From: Ananas comosus
Lineage: Eukaryota > Streptophyta > Magnoliopsida > Poales > Bromeliaceae
DNA: 64,000 nt
Reading direction: 5' to 3'
NCBI RefSeq assembly: GCF_001540865.1
Contig: NC_033623.1
Coordinates: 532,586 to 596,585 of the forward strand
The stretch's first letter is position 1, and every line of letters begins with the position of its first letter. The notes below the pieces were generated by a model. It had not been told where the DNA came from. It did not search any database and saw only the letters and a list, made by a program, of their open reading frames with translations. Shown one piece after another: positions 45,901-56,000 of this stretch. The translations under genes were made by a program, and so were the position numbers.

Positions 45901-48229
45901 GACAGTAGGAGGCACTTTACTCACATCATCATTACTGCATCCTTTAAGTTCTTCATGTAGCCCATCCAATGGTACATCATCACTGCTGGAGAAAAGTTGA
46001 AAATTTCAGATATATAAAAAACATTAGCAATAACTGTACACCCTCCAAGACATAAAAAAAAGTTAATCATATGAAGCAAAATTATATTTTCTTAAAAAAT
46101 GGTAATACACTTCATTATTAAACTTTTTATATCCCCGAAATATTTAATCTCCCTTTACTTTCAAAGTAAATAGATCCAGATCCTCCAATACAGTTGGATA
46201 TGCCAATTACAAGTTATAATGATATCTCAAAAGCTTGGAAATGTATTCATAGCTAAAGCTCATTATAAATGAACATAGACAAATTAAATGCACAAGCTAC
46301 AGAATATAAAAGTTCAATTTGGAAAAGTCATAAACAAACCCATGTTAAACAAACAAAAAAAAAAGTGCTCTTAAGCTTTTGTTTCCTCAAATAATATGTA
46401 AAAAAGTCTATTATTTTGGCATTACTAAAGCCAAACCTTTCCACTTTCATATTCTTTCTGATGTCAAATGCAATCTTAGTTACACACAGTGCCATTTTTG
46501 ACTGCCTTAAATTACCAATAAGGAAAATTAGAGCAAGATCTGAATTCCAGAGAGAAAAGATGTCAGACCTACTAGAATCCTCATCTAAGGAAAAATAATC
46601 AGTAAATAATTGTTGGTCAGATCCCTGCTTAAAATCCTGCATCTCACTGTTATAGTCACCCTGAATCCATGCCTACATAAAATTCAGACAGAGATAAAGA
46701 AATAGTGCAAGTAATTGGAACTAGAATTTTAGCTCTAACAATATAATTATGATCAGAAACAGTGAGATTGCTAACATATTAACTACTCAAAAAGAAGTGG
46801 CATAGATTGTCATTGTTAAAAACTCTTATTATGTTTTTCTTGTGTTAATGTACAATTCTTCACCTGTTCTCTTTGTTTGTTGCTTTTTCAGCTCCTGGCT
46901 TCTTTGACAGAGAATAGGAAATGAAGTTCAAGAGAGCAGGCAGAGCATTCTGAGCTATCGATCATAAAGGGTTTAATGCATCAGATATACCCAGAAGCAC
47001 TCCTCTCTTTTCTCCTTATATCTCCCTTTCTCATACAAATAAAGTCTTTTTAACCCCTAATGCCGCTACAGCATTTAGAAATAGGCACTAGAGTTTTCAT
47101 TGCTAACTACTTTTGCAAAGAGAAATATAATTATAACAAGAATGACCAGATACTTCGGGAGGGAAACAAAATCATCAAGAAATTGTATAGACAACTTTCT
47201 GAAAGGTTTTTAACACCCTGTACAAATACAGCATTTACAAATAGGCAGTAGAGGCACTCCCTATCATGGTTAACTACTTTTGCAGTAAGAAGTATAATTA
47301 GAACCAGATAAGTCAGACACTTCATGAGGAGGGTTCTTACCATTCTTGATCATCCTACTTTTCTTATTTACCAAGGCCACATGTAAATTTACCTTCTGAC
47401 AGATCCATATCATACTGAAAAAGAAAAAGGAATCATTAATATCATCATATAAACCTACTTTTGCATACGAATAAGCACGATTAGACGAAGGATGGATAAG
47501 GTGGTCGAGGAAAGAAACAGAGCCATCAAGAAACTGTAGAGGGAAAAGGGAGAAAGGAGGAGAATGCTTACCGTTATTGATCATCTTACACGTCTTATTC
47601 AAACTATAAATATCAAAAATCCTAGTTTTCTTGTTGATCAAGGTGACACCAACATTTAACATTCGAAGAGACCTAATTTCACATCAAGCAAGGAAAGTAA
47701 AATATTAATATCATATAAACCCACTTTCGCAAAAGAATAAGCAATACTAGATCAAGGATGGAGGATTCTTACCGTTCTTGATCATCTTACACGTCTTTTT
47801 CAAACTAGGAATCAGCAAAAATCCTAGTTTTCTCGTTGATCAAGGTGACGCCAACATTTAACATTCAATGAGACCTAATATCACATCAAGCAAGGAAAGT
47901 AAAATATTAATATCATATAAACCCACTTTCGCAAAAGAATAAGCAATACTAGATCAAGGATGGAGGATTCTTACTGTTCTTGATCATCTTACACGTCTTT
48001 TTCAAACTAGGAATCAGCAAAAATCCTAGTTTTCTTGTTGATCGAGGTGACGCCAACATTTAACATTCAATGAGACCTCATATCACATTGAACAAGAAAA
48101 GGACGAGATTAGTCTCATATAAACCTACTTTCGAAGAACGAAGAAGCACGATTCGGTCAAAGGTGAATCGAATAGCTGAGCAGGAAATTGCAGAGGGAAA
48201 CGGAAGAGAGGGGAGAGGAATCGTACCAT
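32921..48229 (-). CDS. VPS52: VPS52, vacuolar protein sorting-associated protein 52 (POKY), 20 exons
   Basis: Subunit of the GARP/EARP tethering complexes that return endosomal vesicles to the trans-Golgi network. In Arabidopsis the gene is POKY, needed for pollen tube growth. Twenty exons join in phase to about 701 aa; Arabidopsis POK is about 707. Landmarks in order: TYIEESDNLVLLHGQFHDCE (exon 5), LAKFIEEIIAPPSLV (7), VNEEYLRHLEVLSKKLKFVG (8, 41802-41945), FIIEKIYSLRKPKTNIQMLQ (9), SSIFALGERINILK (11, 39466-39648), RYPYEALFRSLHKLL (12), VIMSRRRIPCLDSYFDK (15), VKTLWEDDTHPHYA (16, 34685-34864), and SISYEIRKYSRTF at the end. The start codon is the last codon of exon 1 (48227-48229) and is followed directly by the GTACGA donor; exon 2 (46569-46672) continues AWIQGDYNSEMQDFKQG. 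Introns hold MITEs, a SINE and tandem duplications, but I saw no coding lesion. Confidence 0.95.
36801..37172. repeat. 186-bp tandem duplication in a VPS52 intron
   Basis: Two nearly identical copies, 36801-36986 and 36987-37172, start CATGTACATATGAGGTAATC. They lie in the intron between the exons at 36336-36386 and 37834-37934. Confidence 0.9.
37388..37760. repeat. Dispersed GTGCCGGCAC-type repeat in a VPS52 intron
   Basis: Contains inverted and direct variants of TGCCGTACTGTGCCGG and CGTGCCGATGGCAC. The end CACTTAAATTCTTG is shared with a diverged piece at 40425-40530. Probably transposon-derived; class not determined. Confidence 0.45.
39871..39948. repeat. (TA)n(GA)n compound microsatellite in a VPS52 intron
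   Basis: A TA run (about 39874-39911) passes into a GA run (39912-39948), in the intron upstream (minus strand) of the 39466-39648 exon. Confidence 0.92.
43280..43414 (+). mobile_element. SINE copy in a VPS52 intron, 5'-truncated
   Basis: Starts within the A-box region (TTTGGCGGTTGGTACTCG) and keeps the B box CAAGTTCGAATCC. The tail GGGTAGCATGCTACC is followed by a long A run. It is antisense to VPS52, close to the exon at 43131-43211. Confidence 0.85.
43503..43842. mobile_element. MITE copy in a VPS52 intron
   Basis: The left end AAAATGTATCC and right end GTCTCCATACATTTT, with inner AAATGGCACTCTCAACTTT mirrored by GAAGTTGAGGGGCCTATTTC, make it a relative of the element at 31697-32091. Confidence 0.65.
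44637..45044. repeat. 204-bp tandem duplication in a VPS52 intron
   Basis: Copies 44637-44840 and 44841-45044 are almost identical and start AAGCCTAATTATGATGAGAG. The intron lies between the exons at 44480-44581 and 45145-45240. A 61-codon plus-strand ORF inside is not supported as a gene. Confidence 0.9.
47330..48110 (-). repeat. Four tandem cassettes with splice-donor-like ends, VPS52 intron 1
   Basis: Four related units of about 200-235 bp. On the VPS52 strand each carries an AAGATGATCAAGAACG block followed by GTAAGAATCC, a good 5' splice-site match; the positions are about 47333, 47568, 47766 and 47966. The units share ACTAGGATTTTTG and a short ORF that starts MLNVGVTLINKKTRIF in the fullest one. 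This looks like an amplified non-coding or alternative leader exon. Two similar units occur in the second duplicon (about 60776 and 60976). Confidence 0.7.
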
Positions 48230-48301
48230 TAGGGATTAGAGCGAGCTAGGGTTTGGAGATTGGAATGGCGCCTCTAGTGGCGAAATCGCGGATCTATGCG
48301 A

Positions 48302-48336
<35 letters not shown>

Positions 48337-48480
48337 GATCCTTTCACTCTGCTCCGTTCGACGAGAAATTTGCGGGACACGGGATGCTTCGATGCGTATT
48401 TATTGGGCAAGAATCGGACCGTTGGATTGTGAACGTTTCGAAAAGCTGCGGTGACGTTACCGCCATGGAGACGGGTTTAA
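48230..48480 (-). promoter_or_regulatory. VPS52 promoter and 5' leader (telobox and GA tract)
   Basis: Upstream of the start codon lie a telobox (CTCCAAACCCTAG on the gene strand, near 48250-48262) and a GA run (about 48306-48335), then GC-richer promoter DNA. The same arrangement, about 85-90 percent similar by eye, occurs at 61237-61490 in front of the prefoldin-like exons. Confidence 0.65.
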
Positions 48481-48710
48481 TTGGATCAGCACTTTAAATG
48501 AAGAAAAAAAAAATAATTGTTTACAAATTACAATATGAAAATTTTTAAAACCTTTATTTAGCTCCAAACAACTAATAGTCCATTTGCTTGCGATGAATGC
48601 GCAGTTAAAATCACAATTCCTATAAAGTTGCTAATACATATGTTTGTTACGTCACTAGATACGCCACTAGATTTACTAAATTTGTCGAATTCGTACTCAC
48701 AAACATATAG

Positions 48711-48876
48711 ACTTTTTTTTTTGAGAGATAGGTAGCACGCTACTCTCTTCGTTTATTTCATTAGAAATAAACTTAGCTGAAAATGTGAATCAATTATGAT
48801 TCAAATTTGAGACATCGGATATCAACTACCAAGCCCTTTCTTTTGCTTTAGGGACAATTGCTCTAGAGATGGTCGG
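48711..48876 (-). mobile_element. SINE with a long TSD and a paralogous empty site
   Basis: Full-length antisense SINE. It is flanked by TCACAAACATATAGACTT on the left (48697-48714, overlapping the poly-T) and on the right (48877-48894). The second duplicon at about 61896-61920 carries the single uninterrupted sequence (ACTCACAAATATATAGACTT), which is the pre-insertion site. Confidence 0.93.
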
Positions 48877-49216
48877 TCACAAACATATAGACTTTAGTTC
48901 TTCATCGTAGTTGAGTGGGGCACAGAGTCAATCAATTAGGATTCAAATTTGAGACCTCGGATATCAACTACCAAGCCCTTTCTTTTGCTTTAGGGACAAT
49001 TGCTCTCGAGATGGTCGGTCACAAACATATAGACTTTAGTTCTTCATTGTAGTTGAGTGGGGCACAGAGTCAATCAATTAGGATTCAAATTTGAGACATC
49101 GGATATCAACTACCAAGCCCTTTCTTTTGCATTAGGAACAATTGCTCTAGAAATGGTCGGTCACAAACATATAGACTTTAGTTCTTCATTGTAGTTGAGT
49201 GGGGCACAGAGTCAAC
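48791..49216. repeat. 142-bp tandem repeat, three copies, half SINE
   Basis: Units start near 48791, 48933 and 49075. Each contains the 5' half of the antisense SINE plus the TSD and about 50 bp of flank (TTAGTTCTTCATCGTAGTTG). The array therefore formed after the SINE at 48711-48876 inserted. Confidence 0.88.
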
Positions 49217-49466
49217 TTTGTGCAACTCACGAATCTGAATCGCTCTCATCTTTACACTTCCAAACAGTTTCTTCTAAGTACTACTACCAAAAAATGTTTG
49301 GACTTCTTACTTCGACACTATGAAATGACATATTCACATATATGATCTCGTCATGTCTCGGGGCTTGAATTGAAACATTTTTGTTGGTGTGCATAAGACG
49401 TTCTCTCTCAAACACACAAAATGAACACAATAATAAAAACTCATACAAACAATAAGAGTTTCATAC

Positions 49467-49618
49467 ACCGACCGTCCCTAGAGTAAGTGGCAAAGGGCTT
49501 AGTGGTTGGTATCCGAGACCCAAGTTCGAATCCTAGTTGATTCACATTTCCAGCTAAGTTTATTTCTAAATGAAATAAACGAAATGAGTAGCGTGCTACC
49601 TATCTCTAAAAAAAAAAA
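49467..49618 (+). mobile_element. Full-length SINE with a 13-bp target-site duplication
   Basis: Starts ACCGACCGTCCCTAGAG. It keeps the A-box region GTGGCAAAGGGCTTAG and B box AAGTTCGAATCC, then the tail and A run. It is flanked by AAGAGTTTCATAC (49454-49466 and 49619-49631). Confidence 0.94.
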
Positions 49619-49670
49619 AAGAGTTTCATACGAGTTGGAGTATCAAAATATAGATCTAGTATTCTATTAC

Positions 49671-49816
49671 TTTTTTTTTTTTTGAAATAAAGGTAGCATG
49701 CTATCCGTTTTGTTTATTTTTTTTGAAAATAAACTTTAATAGAAATGTGAATTCAAACTTGATATCTCAAGTATCAACCACCAAACCCTTTTAACTCATG
49801 TTTTGAGAGACGATGA
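49671..49816 (-). mobile_element. Antisense SINE forming the 5' part of a chimeric insertion
   Basis: Begins with poly(T) and runs through the family in reverse (GGTAGCATGCTATCC, then GAAATGTGAATTCAAACTTG, then CAACCACCAAACCC) to near the SINE 5' end (GAGAGACGATG). No target-site duplication of its own is found. Instead the 12-bp GTATTCTATTAC at its left (49659-49670) recurs only after the LINE fragment that follows (50765-50776). Confidence 0.8.
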
Positions 49817-50764
49817 AAACATCCAATTTTGGTCAGATAGTTGGGTACGTAGGAGACGCCCCCCCTCAGATCTTTGTTCCTACATATCTTCAATGGGATT
49901 CGAAACAAGAATATACGAATTTTCAATTGCTGCGGAAGAAGGGGTTGGAGATGGCGTGTCATTCTCCGAGGCTTTGAAATTTCTACAACTTACAATAGAT
50001 AAAAGCCCCACCAATTAATGGAATTACTTGGGAATGAGTGCCTGTCGAGCGATTGGAATGAGGTGCACCGGAGGTGGACTGCTAATCACCTCTTCTCTGT
50101 CAAGTAATCTTACAACTTTATCACTGACGGTGGGAGCAAAGATCATCTTAGTTTCCGAATTTGGAAGTTTAAAATTAATGCCACTTAAAATCAAAGTCTT
50201 TGCTTCGTTGGTGCTAAGAAAAAGAGTCCTCTCTGCAGACATTCTTCATAAACGCGGTAGGATAGATGAACAACTATGCATGTTCAGTGCAATGAACTTG
50301 AAACGTGTGTTCATCTTTTCTCTGGATGCATATTCGTTAGATATTTGATCTTTTGCTTAAATAACGGGCTCCCAAACTTCCAAGCTTCGTTGGACAGCAG
50401 AGGAATGTGGGCAGCTTCTAGATTTCCGCGATAAACAGATGCGTCTCAAAAGAGTTACACTTCTGTCTGCTCTCTAGTGGTCGATCTAGATTGAATGGAA
50501 TAACATAATCTTCTGAGACAAGGTTAGCAATTCGGCTTTCCTGCTTCAGATATCAGTCAATCTTTGAGCTCGTGGGAGGTGATTTGTTGAGTTGCTATTT
50601 CTTCTTTTTTTTTTTTTGGTATTTGTATTTGTATTTTATTTTATTTTACTTTTATTTTTATTTTTTAGAGGCTCTGGCTGCCTTCATCACCGATGCTAAA
50701 TTTTTTTTCTCTTAGTGAATGAAACATATAGCTTACTACTTTTTTTTCAAAAAAAAAAAAGACG
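49817..50764 (+). mobile_element. LINE 3' fragment with decayed zf-RVT domain
   Basis: 5'-truncated non-LTR retrotransposon. Recognisable pieces are IQFWSDSWV near the start, WTANHLFSVK, PLKIKVFASLVLRKRVLSAD, ILHKRG and CVHLFSGC, which belong to the zf-RVT region typical of the C-terminus of plant LINE reverse transcriptases. Frames are broken, so it is dead. It ends in a 3' UTR with poly(A) at about 50749-50760 and then the 12-bp duplication shared with the left end of the antisense SINE. Confidence 0.88.
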
Positions 50765-51027
50765 GTATTCTATTACAATTATAAAACTCAAATGAGCTAT
50801 TATAAGTTTAGTTCCATGATAAATTTTTTTAAATATCAAGGTTAATTCCACAAAAGGTTCCACTGATCTAGCTACCTAATCTTCATAAATTTTAATTTTA
50901 CTATCTAATCCTTTAAGTATTTGACTTGAGCTTATTAATGACCCCTTTTAACTTTAAAATTTGAATGTTTTGTTTATCTTTACAGATTTAATTAGTATAT
51001 TTTGTGCAGTTTAGGTAACTATAAATA

Positions 51028-51513
51028 AAGTAGGACTTGTTGTTCCTAAGCCGTTTTCGATGATTAAACTTTCGAATCGACGATCAGCTCTGTTAGATTT
51101 GATCTAGCATATCTGTAGTATGTAGAAAATAAATTTTGCGATTTTTTGATATTATTTACTTAATGATTGAAAGGGTTCAAAATCAATAATTTTTAATAGT
51201 TGGTGTGTGTCTTTTGCAAGTTTAATGGTGTATAAGTATTTAAATCAGATGAAATTTTGATAGAAAGTTCTTTATACTATCTACAATGAAATTAATATCT
51301 CTAATTGAAAATTTTAGTACTATATCATAACGTTGTGAGATTTTTATTTTCAACCGTTAATTTTAAGTCATTTTGATTACTAGATAAATGATATCAAAAA
51401 ACCACAATTTATTTTCTACATACTTCAAATACGCTAGGTCAAGTTTAACGGAATCGATCGTCGATTCAGAAATTCTATTATCGAAAACGGCTTAGGAGCA
51501 CGAAGGCCTACTC
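51028..51513. mobile_element. Mutator-type MITE, 486 bp, with paralogous empty site
   Basis: Long inverted repeats (AAGTAGGACTTGTTGTTCCT at the left, mirrored as AGGAGCACGAAGGCCTACTC at the right) continue inward through CCGTTTTCGATGAT and ATCGACGATC. It is flanked by the 10-bp repeat ACTATAAATA (51018-51027 and 51514-51523). The second duplicon (about 62060-62085) has a single ACTATAAATT with no insert. Confidence 0.88.
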
Positions 51514-51523
51514 ACTATAAATA

Positions 51524-52264
51524 TATAAAAGTAAGTAGTTAGTTTAAATCTTGTATCAAAAAAGTCACCAAATGACATAAACCAAATAAATTAAAAAATT
51601 AGATACTAGAATAAAATTTTAATAAATTAAATAATCGAATCAAAATAATATATACTTTTTTTTTGAAAAAAAAAAAATAGCACACTATCTGCTTCATTCA
51701 TTAAAAATATGAACTAGACTACATGGATGAGGCAAGCTGGGCCTCGAGAGATATATACTTTAATGTTCACACAAGTAAGTTCTATACATTTAGACATATT
51801 ACTTGATGTAACAAAGTGTATAGCACATGAAAAAGAGAGCACAAATTTTTTTTACTATTCCAAATGTAGGAATATCTGCGCATAGAAATAGTTCCGCCGC
51901 TCATCAGCAAGAGAGTAAAATCCTCGCCGTCCGCTCATCAGCAAGAGAGGTGAAAAATATTTTTCCATTCGCCTCGGCGTATAAAAATATTTTTATAAAT
52001 TTGAAGAAAAATTAAAATTTTTACTTTCCCTTGTATTTCAGTAAAAAATGAAAAAAATCAAACTGCGTAAAATTTTTTCATTTATTTTTTTTCACGGATC
52101 CAAATAAATATATATATATATTTTTTCAACCAAACAATATTTGATAAAAAGCTTTTTTTTTTTTTACGAATCAAACACTACAAAACCTTAAAAAAAAAAA
52201 AAATCGACGTATATACAAGCAAGATCGTACGCAAAAAAGAAAAAGAAAAAGAAAATTCTGCATG
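51524..52264. other. Intergenic, between the MITEs
   Basis: AT-rich. Poly(T)/poly(A) stretches at 51657-51680 and the words ACTATCTGCTTCATTCATT suggest a decayed SINE tail. No gene. Confidence 0.4.
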
Positions 52265-52272
52265 CACGCAGG

Positions 52273-52761
52273 TAGAGATGTCAACGGGTAGGATTCGGGA
52301 CGAATTTTTAAAAATCCGAACCCGAATGCGACTCCAAACCCGAGACCCGAATCCGACCGATTTTAAAAATCAATATCCAAATCCGAACCCGACCAAAAAT
52401 CCGAAATCCGAACCCGAACCCGAACCCGAAAATTTAAATCCCAAACAATTATTTCTTTTTTCAATATTTTAAAATATATTATATTAAATCTAAATTTTTA
52501 AAATACAAATTCAAATATAACATCAAATTTTTTATATATATATTATATATAATACAAAATAAATTCAGATTCGGGTCGGGTTCGGGCCGGGATCGGCTTC
52601 GGGTCAGGTACAATCAAAATCCATATTCAAATCCATATCCATCGGTTTCTATTTTTTATATCCATATCCGAATCCATATCTATATCTATCGGATATATCC
52701 ATTCCATTCGAGTTCGGATTTTGATAAAATTTCGGGTATCCATACACATTGAACATCCCTA
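52273..52761. mobile_element. hAT-type MITE upstream of the SDE3-like gene
   Basis: The termini are TAGAGATGTCAACGGG and TTGAACATCCCTA. The flanking 8-mers CACGCAGG and CATGCAGG differ by one base. The interior has many CCGAACCCGA/TCGGGTTCGGG words and AT-rich DNA, as in a common plant hAT MITE type. It sits about 270 bp upstream of the 53029 start and is absent from the second copy. Confidence 0.85.
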
Positions 52762-53028
52762 CATGCAGGATCGGTCGTACGCCAAAAAAAAAAAAAAAAA
52801 AAGAAAAAGAAAAAGAAAAAGAAAGTAAAATACGAAAACCTCCTCTTTCCATAAAGTGCTTTTAATTGCTTGATTAGTGTGGGCTAGTACAACAGCTTTT
52901 TCCGTCCCGAAAATACAAAGAAAAAAGCTTCATCTTCTTCAATCCGATCAAGTCACTCAGCCGAAAGAAAATTTTTCAATTTTTTTTTTTTTTTTTTCAT
53001 TTCCCCGGATTCTCACTCTCTCTAAACC

Positions 53029-56000
53029 ATGTTATCCTGCTTCCTTGATCTTTGTCGGATCTTCTTCGACTGCTGCGGAGATGATGAGGAACAAGAACGA
53101 AGAAGCAGCTACGGCGCCGGTTACTATTCGCCGCTGCAAAGAGAGAGTTCGCCGAAGAGATCGCCTGCGCCCGAAGCATATACACAATATACTGCTACTT
53201 ATAGTTGGAAAGCATCATCGCCGCCGCGGTTGAAACCTTCTTCATCCTCTCTTGTTTCTTCAAAGCCTTATTCTTCTTCGTCAGATTCTTTTCCTTCTCC
53301 GTCTCCGGCGAAACCTCAATCCAAACCTTCTTCATCGTCTCTTGTTTCGTCGAAGGCTTCTTCTTCATCATCATCATCATCATCATCTTCCTCCTTCTTA
53401 ACTCCTTCCTTTACAGCTTCATTTGCTTCTTCGTCTCCGGCGAAACCTCAATCTCCTCACGCCGCATCGGCCGGTGCAAAAACTTCGCAGCTGGCAAAAC
53501 CTTCTTCATCCTCTGTTGTTTCGTCGAAGGCTTCTTTTCCATCATCATCTCCCCCCTCCTTAACTCGTTCTTCAACGGTTTCTTCTGTTCCTCCATCTCC
53601 GGCGAAAGCTCAACCTCCTCATGCTGCATCTGCTGGTGCAAAAGCTTCGCAGATATCGAAACCTTATTCTTCGCCCTCTCTTGCAGAAACTTCTTCTGCA
53701 TCATCTATCTTTTTAACTCCTTCCTTAACAGCTTATTTTGCTTCTCTGTCTCTGGCAAAAACGCAATCTCCTCACGCCACATCGGCCAGTGCAAAAACTT
53801 CGCCGCTGTTAAAACCTCCTTCGTCCTCTGTTGTTTCGTCGAAGGCTTCTTCTTCGTCGTCAGCTTCCTCTTCCGTAACTCCTTTACCAGCTTCTTCTGC
53901 TCCTCCATCTCCGGCAAAAGCTCGGCCTCCTCATGCCACATCTGCTGGTGCAAAAGCTTCGCGGCTATCGGAACCTAATTCTTCGCCTTCTCTTGTTTCG
54001 TCTAAGGCTTCTTCTTCATCATCTTCCTCCTTAACTCCTTCTTCAACAGCTTCTTTTGCTCCTCCTCCTCCAGTAAAAGCTCAATCTCCTCATGCCTCAT
54101 CAACTGGTCCAAAAGCTTCGCTGCAGTGGAAACCTGTTCCATCGAAGGCTTCTTCTTCGTCATTTTCCTTCTTAGCTCCTTCTTCAACAGCTTCCTTTGC
54201 TTCGCCATCTCCGGCAAAAGCTCAGCCTCCTCATGCCACATCAGCTGGTGCAAAAGCTTCGCAGCTATCGGAACCTTCCTTGCCCTCTCTTGTTTCGTCT
54301 AAGGCTCTTCCTTCCCCAGTAAAAGCTCAATCTCCTCATGCCGCATCGGCTGGTCCAATAGCTTCGCTGCAGTGGAAACCTGTTTCATCGAAGGCTTCTT
54401 CTTCGTCATTTTCCTTCTTAGCTCCTTCTTCAACAGCTTCCTTTGCTTCGCCATCTCCGGCAAAAGCTCAGCCTCCTCATGCCACATCAGCTGGTGCAAA
54501 AGCTTCGCAGCTATCGGAACCTTCTTTGCCCTCTCTCGTTTTGTCTAAAGCTGCTTCTTCATCATCTTCCTCCTTAACTCCCTCTTCAACAGCTTCTTCT
54601 GCTTCTCCATCTCCAGCAAAAGCTCAGTCTCCTCACGCCGCATCAGGCAGTGGATCTCCTGCAAGAGCTTGGCCGCTAGCAGAACCTTCTTCGCCCTCTT
54701 CTGTTTCGTCGAAGGCTTCTTCTTCGTCATCTTCCTCCTTACCTCCTTTAACGGCTTCTTTTGCTTCGCCCCAATTTGAGCAGCGGAATAAGATCAGTCA
54801 GCTCCCCCGGTACGAGATACCGAAGCATCTGCGGGAGCAGATCAAGAATGATGTCGTGCCCCAAGTGCTCAAAAGGCCCTTATCCCCATCAACTTATGCT
54901 GATTACTTTGCCGCTCTGCTTTATGCAGAGGACTACTATTCTGAGGTACTCTTCTCACATTTTGTTATTCTAACTACTTCCAGAATAACAACATGAGTTG
55001 GCTAGGCGAGCATAAGTTCGTATTTTGACATTTAGCAAAGTAATTGCAATATGAACTATGGCAAAGCAACTCTCTTTGTTGTTGTTGTTGTTGTTGTTGG
55101 AGAAAAGAATCTATCACTCTGGTCCCTTGGAGGGCCTGTATGGAATAGAGCTTCGATTTGTCCAGCAACCAATTTTGGTTCCCTTTCGATCATCACAGGT
55201 CTCGAAACTCGAGGCAAGTAATTTATCATTTTCTCTGGTGTTATAGTACGCGAAATACTAGAATTCATTGTGTAGCAGAACATTTTAAAAGCGACAAAAC
55301 GAACAAAGAGACGCTATTGTGTTGTATGTTTACGTCTTGAGCTGATTCCGAACATGTCCCAGAGTTTTGCACAGTATCAGTGTTTCAGAAGCTAACAGAA
55401 ATTTTAGCTGCCTTTCAACTCCATCTTCATAACCATAATCTCGCAACCCTTTCATGGCCTTCCTCGTTATCTGTAGCTGCAAGTGATTATTCATAACTAG
55501 TATAAGTCGGAGAAACTGATCAACAAAGACAAATAATTGTAACTTCAATAGTATAATATCAACATTGGTTCTTTATAACAGCATTGCAGTATGCATGTGT
55601 ACTGAACTGTTCTCCTAACCAAATGCTGTAATCTATGTCCTGTCACTATGCTTTTCATAGGAATTTCAGTTTCAGTTTGCTCTCTCTTTATGCTCTTAAG
55701 CAGTCTCGTGTTTCATTAGTTCCAAATTAATATTCCCTTCCGAATTTAACTACGTAGTTTGCTTTTCAACAGAAATGGAGCGACTTTATTTTGCATGATG
55801 TCATGCTGGAATTGCGTAAAAAGGACAGCTTCAAGATTCAGAACTCAGCTGGAGGCAACAAGAACAACAAAAGTAATGCTCAGAAGGATAAGCCTTTTGT
55901 AGCTTTCGAGATTGATTCAGTTCCTGAGAAGCGGCCGTACCTCATATCAAGGGATCATGTCCTCGTGCGACCCGCTGGGAAGCAAATTGAGCCCTTTCAG

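Noticed and set aside
47270..47662. 130-codon minus-strand ORF as a separate gene
   Set aside because: It spans two of the tandem cassettes and runs through their splice-donor-like sites; it is better explained as leader cassettes of VPS52 intron 1.
49803..50348. Protein-coding genes suggested by 70-106 codon ORFs
   Set aside because: They are broken pieces of a LINE zf-RVT region with frame shifts and a poly(A) end.
53411..54730. Series of minus-strand Lys/Glu-rich ORFs such as MHQLMWHEEAELLPEM, repeated several times
   Set aside because: They are the antisense reading of the Ser/Ala/Pro repeat units. Their similarity to each other comes from the DNA repeat, and the sense frame is spliced to a conserved domain.
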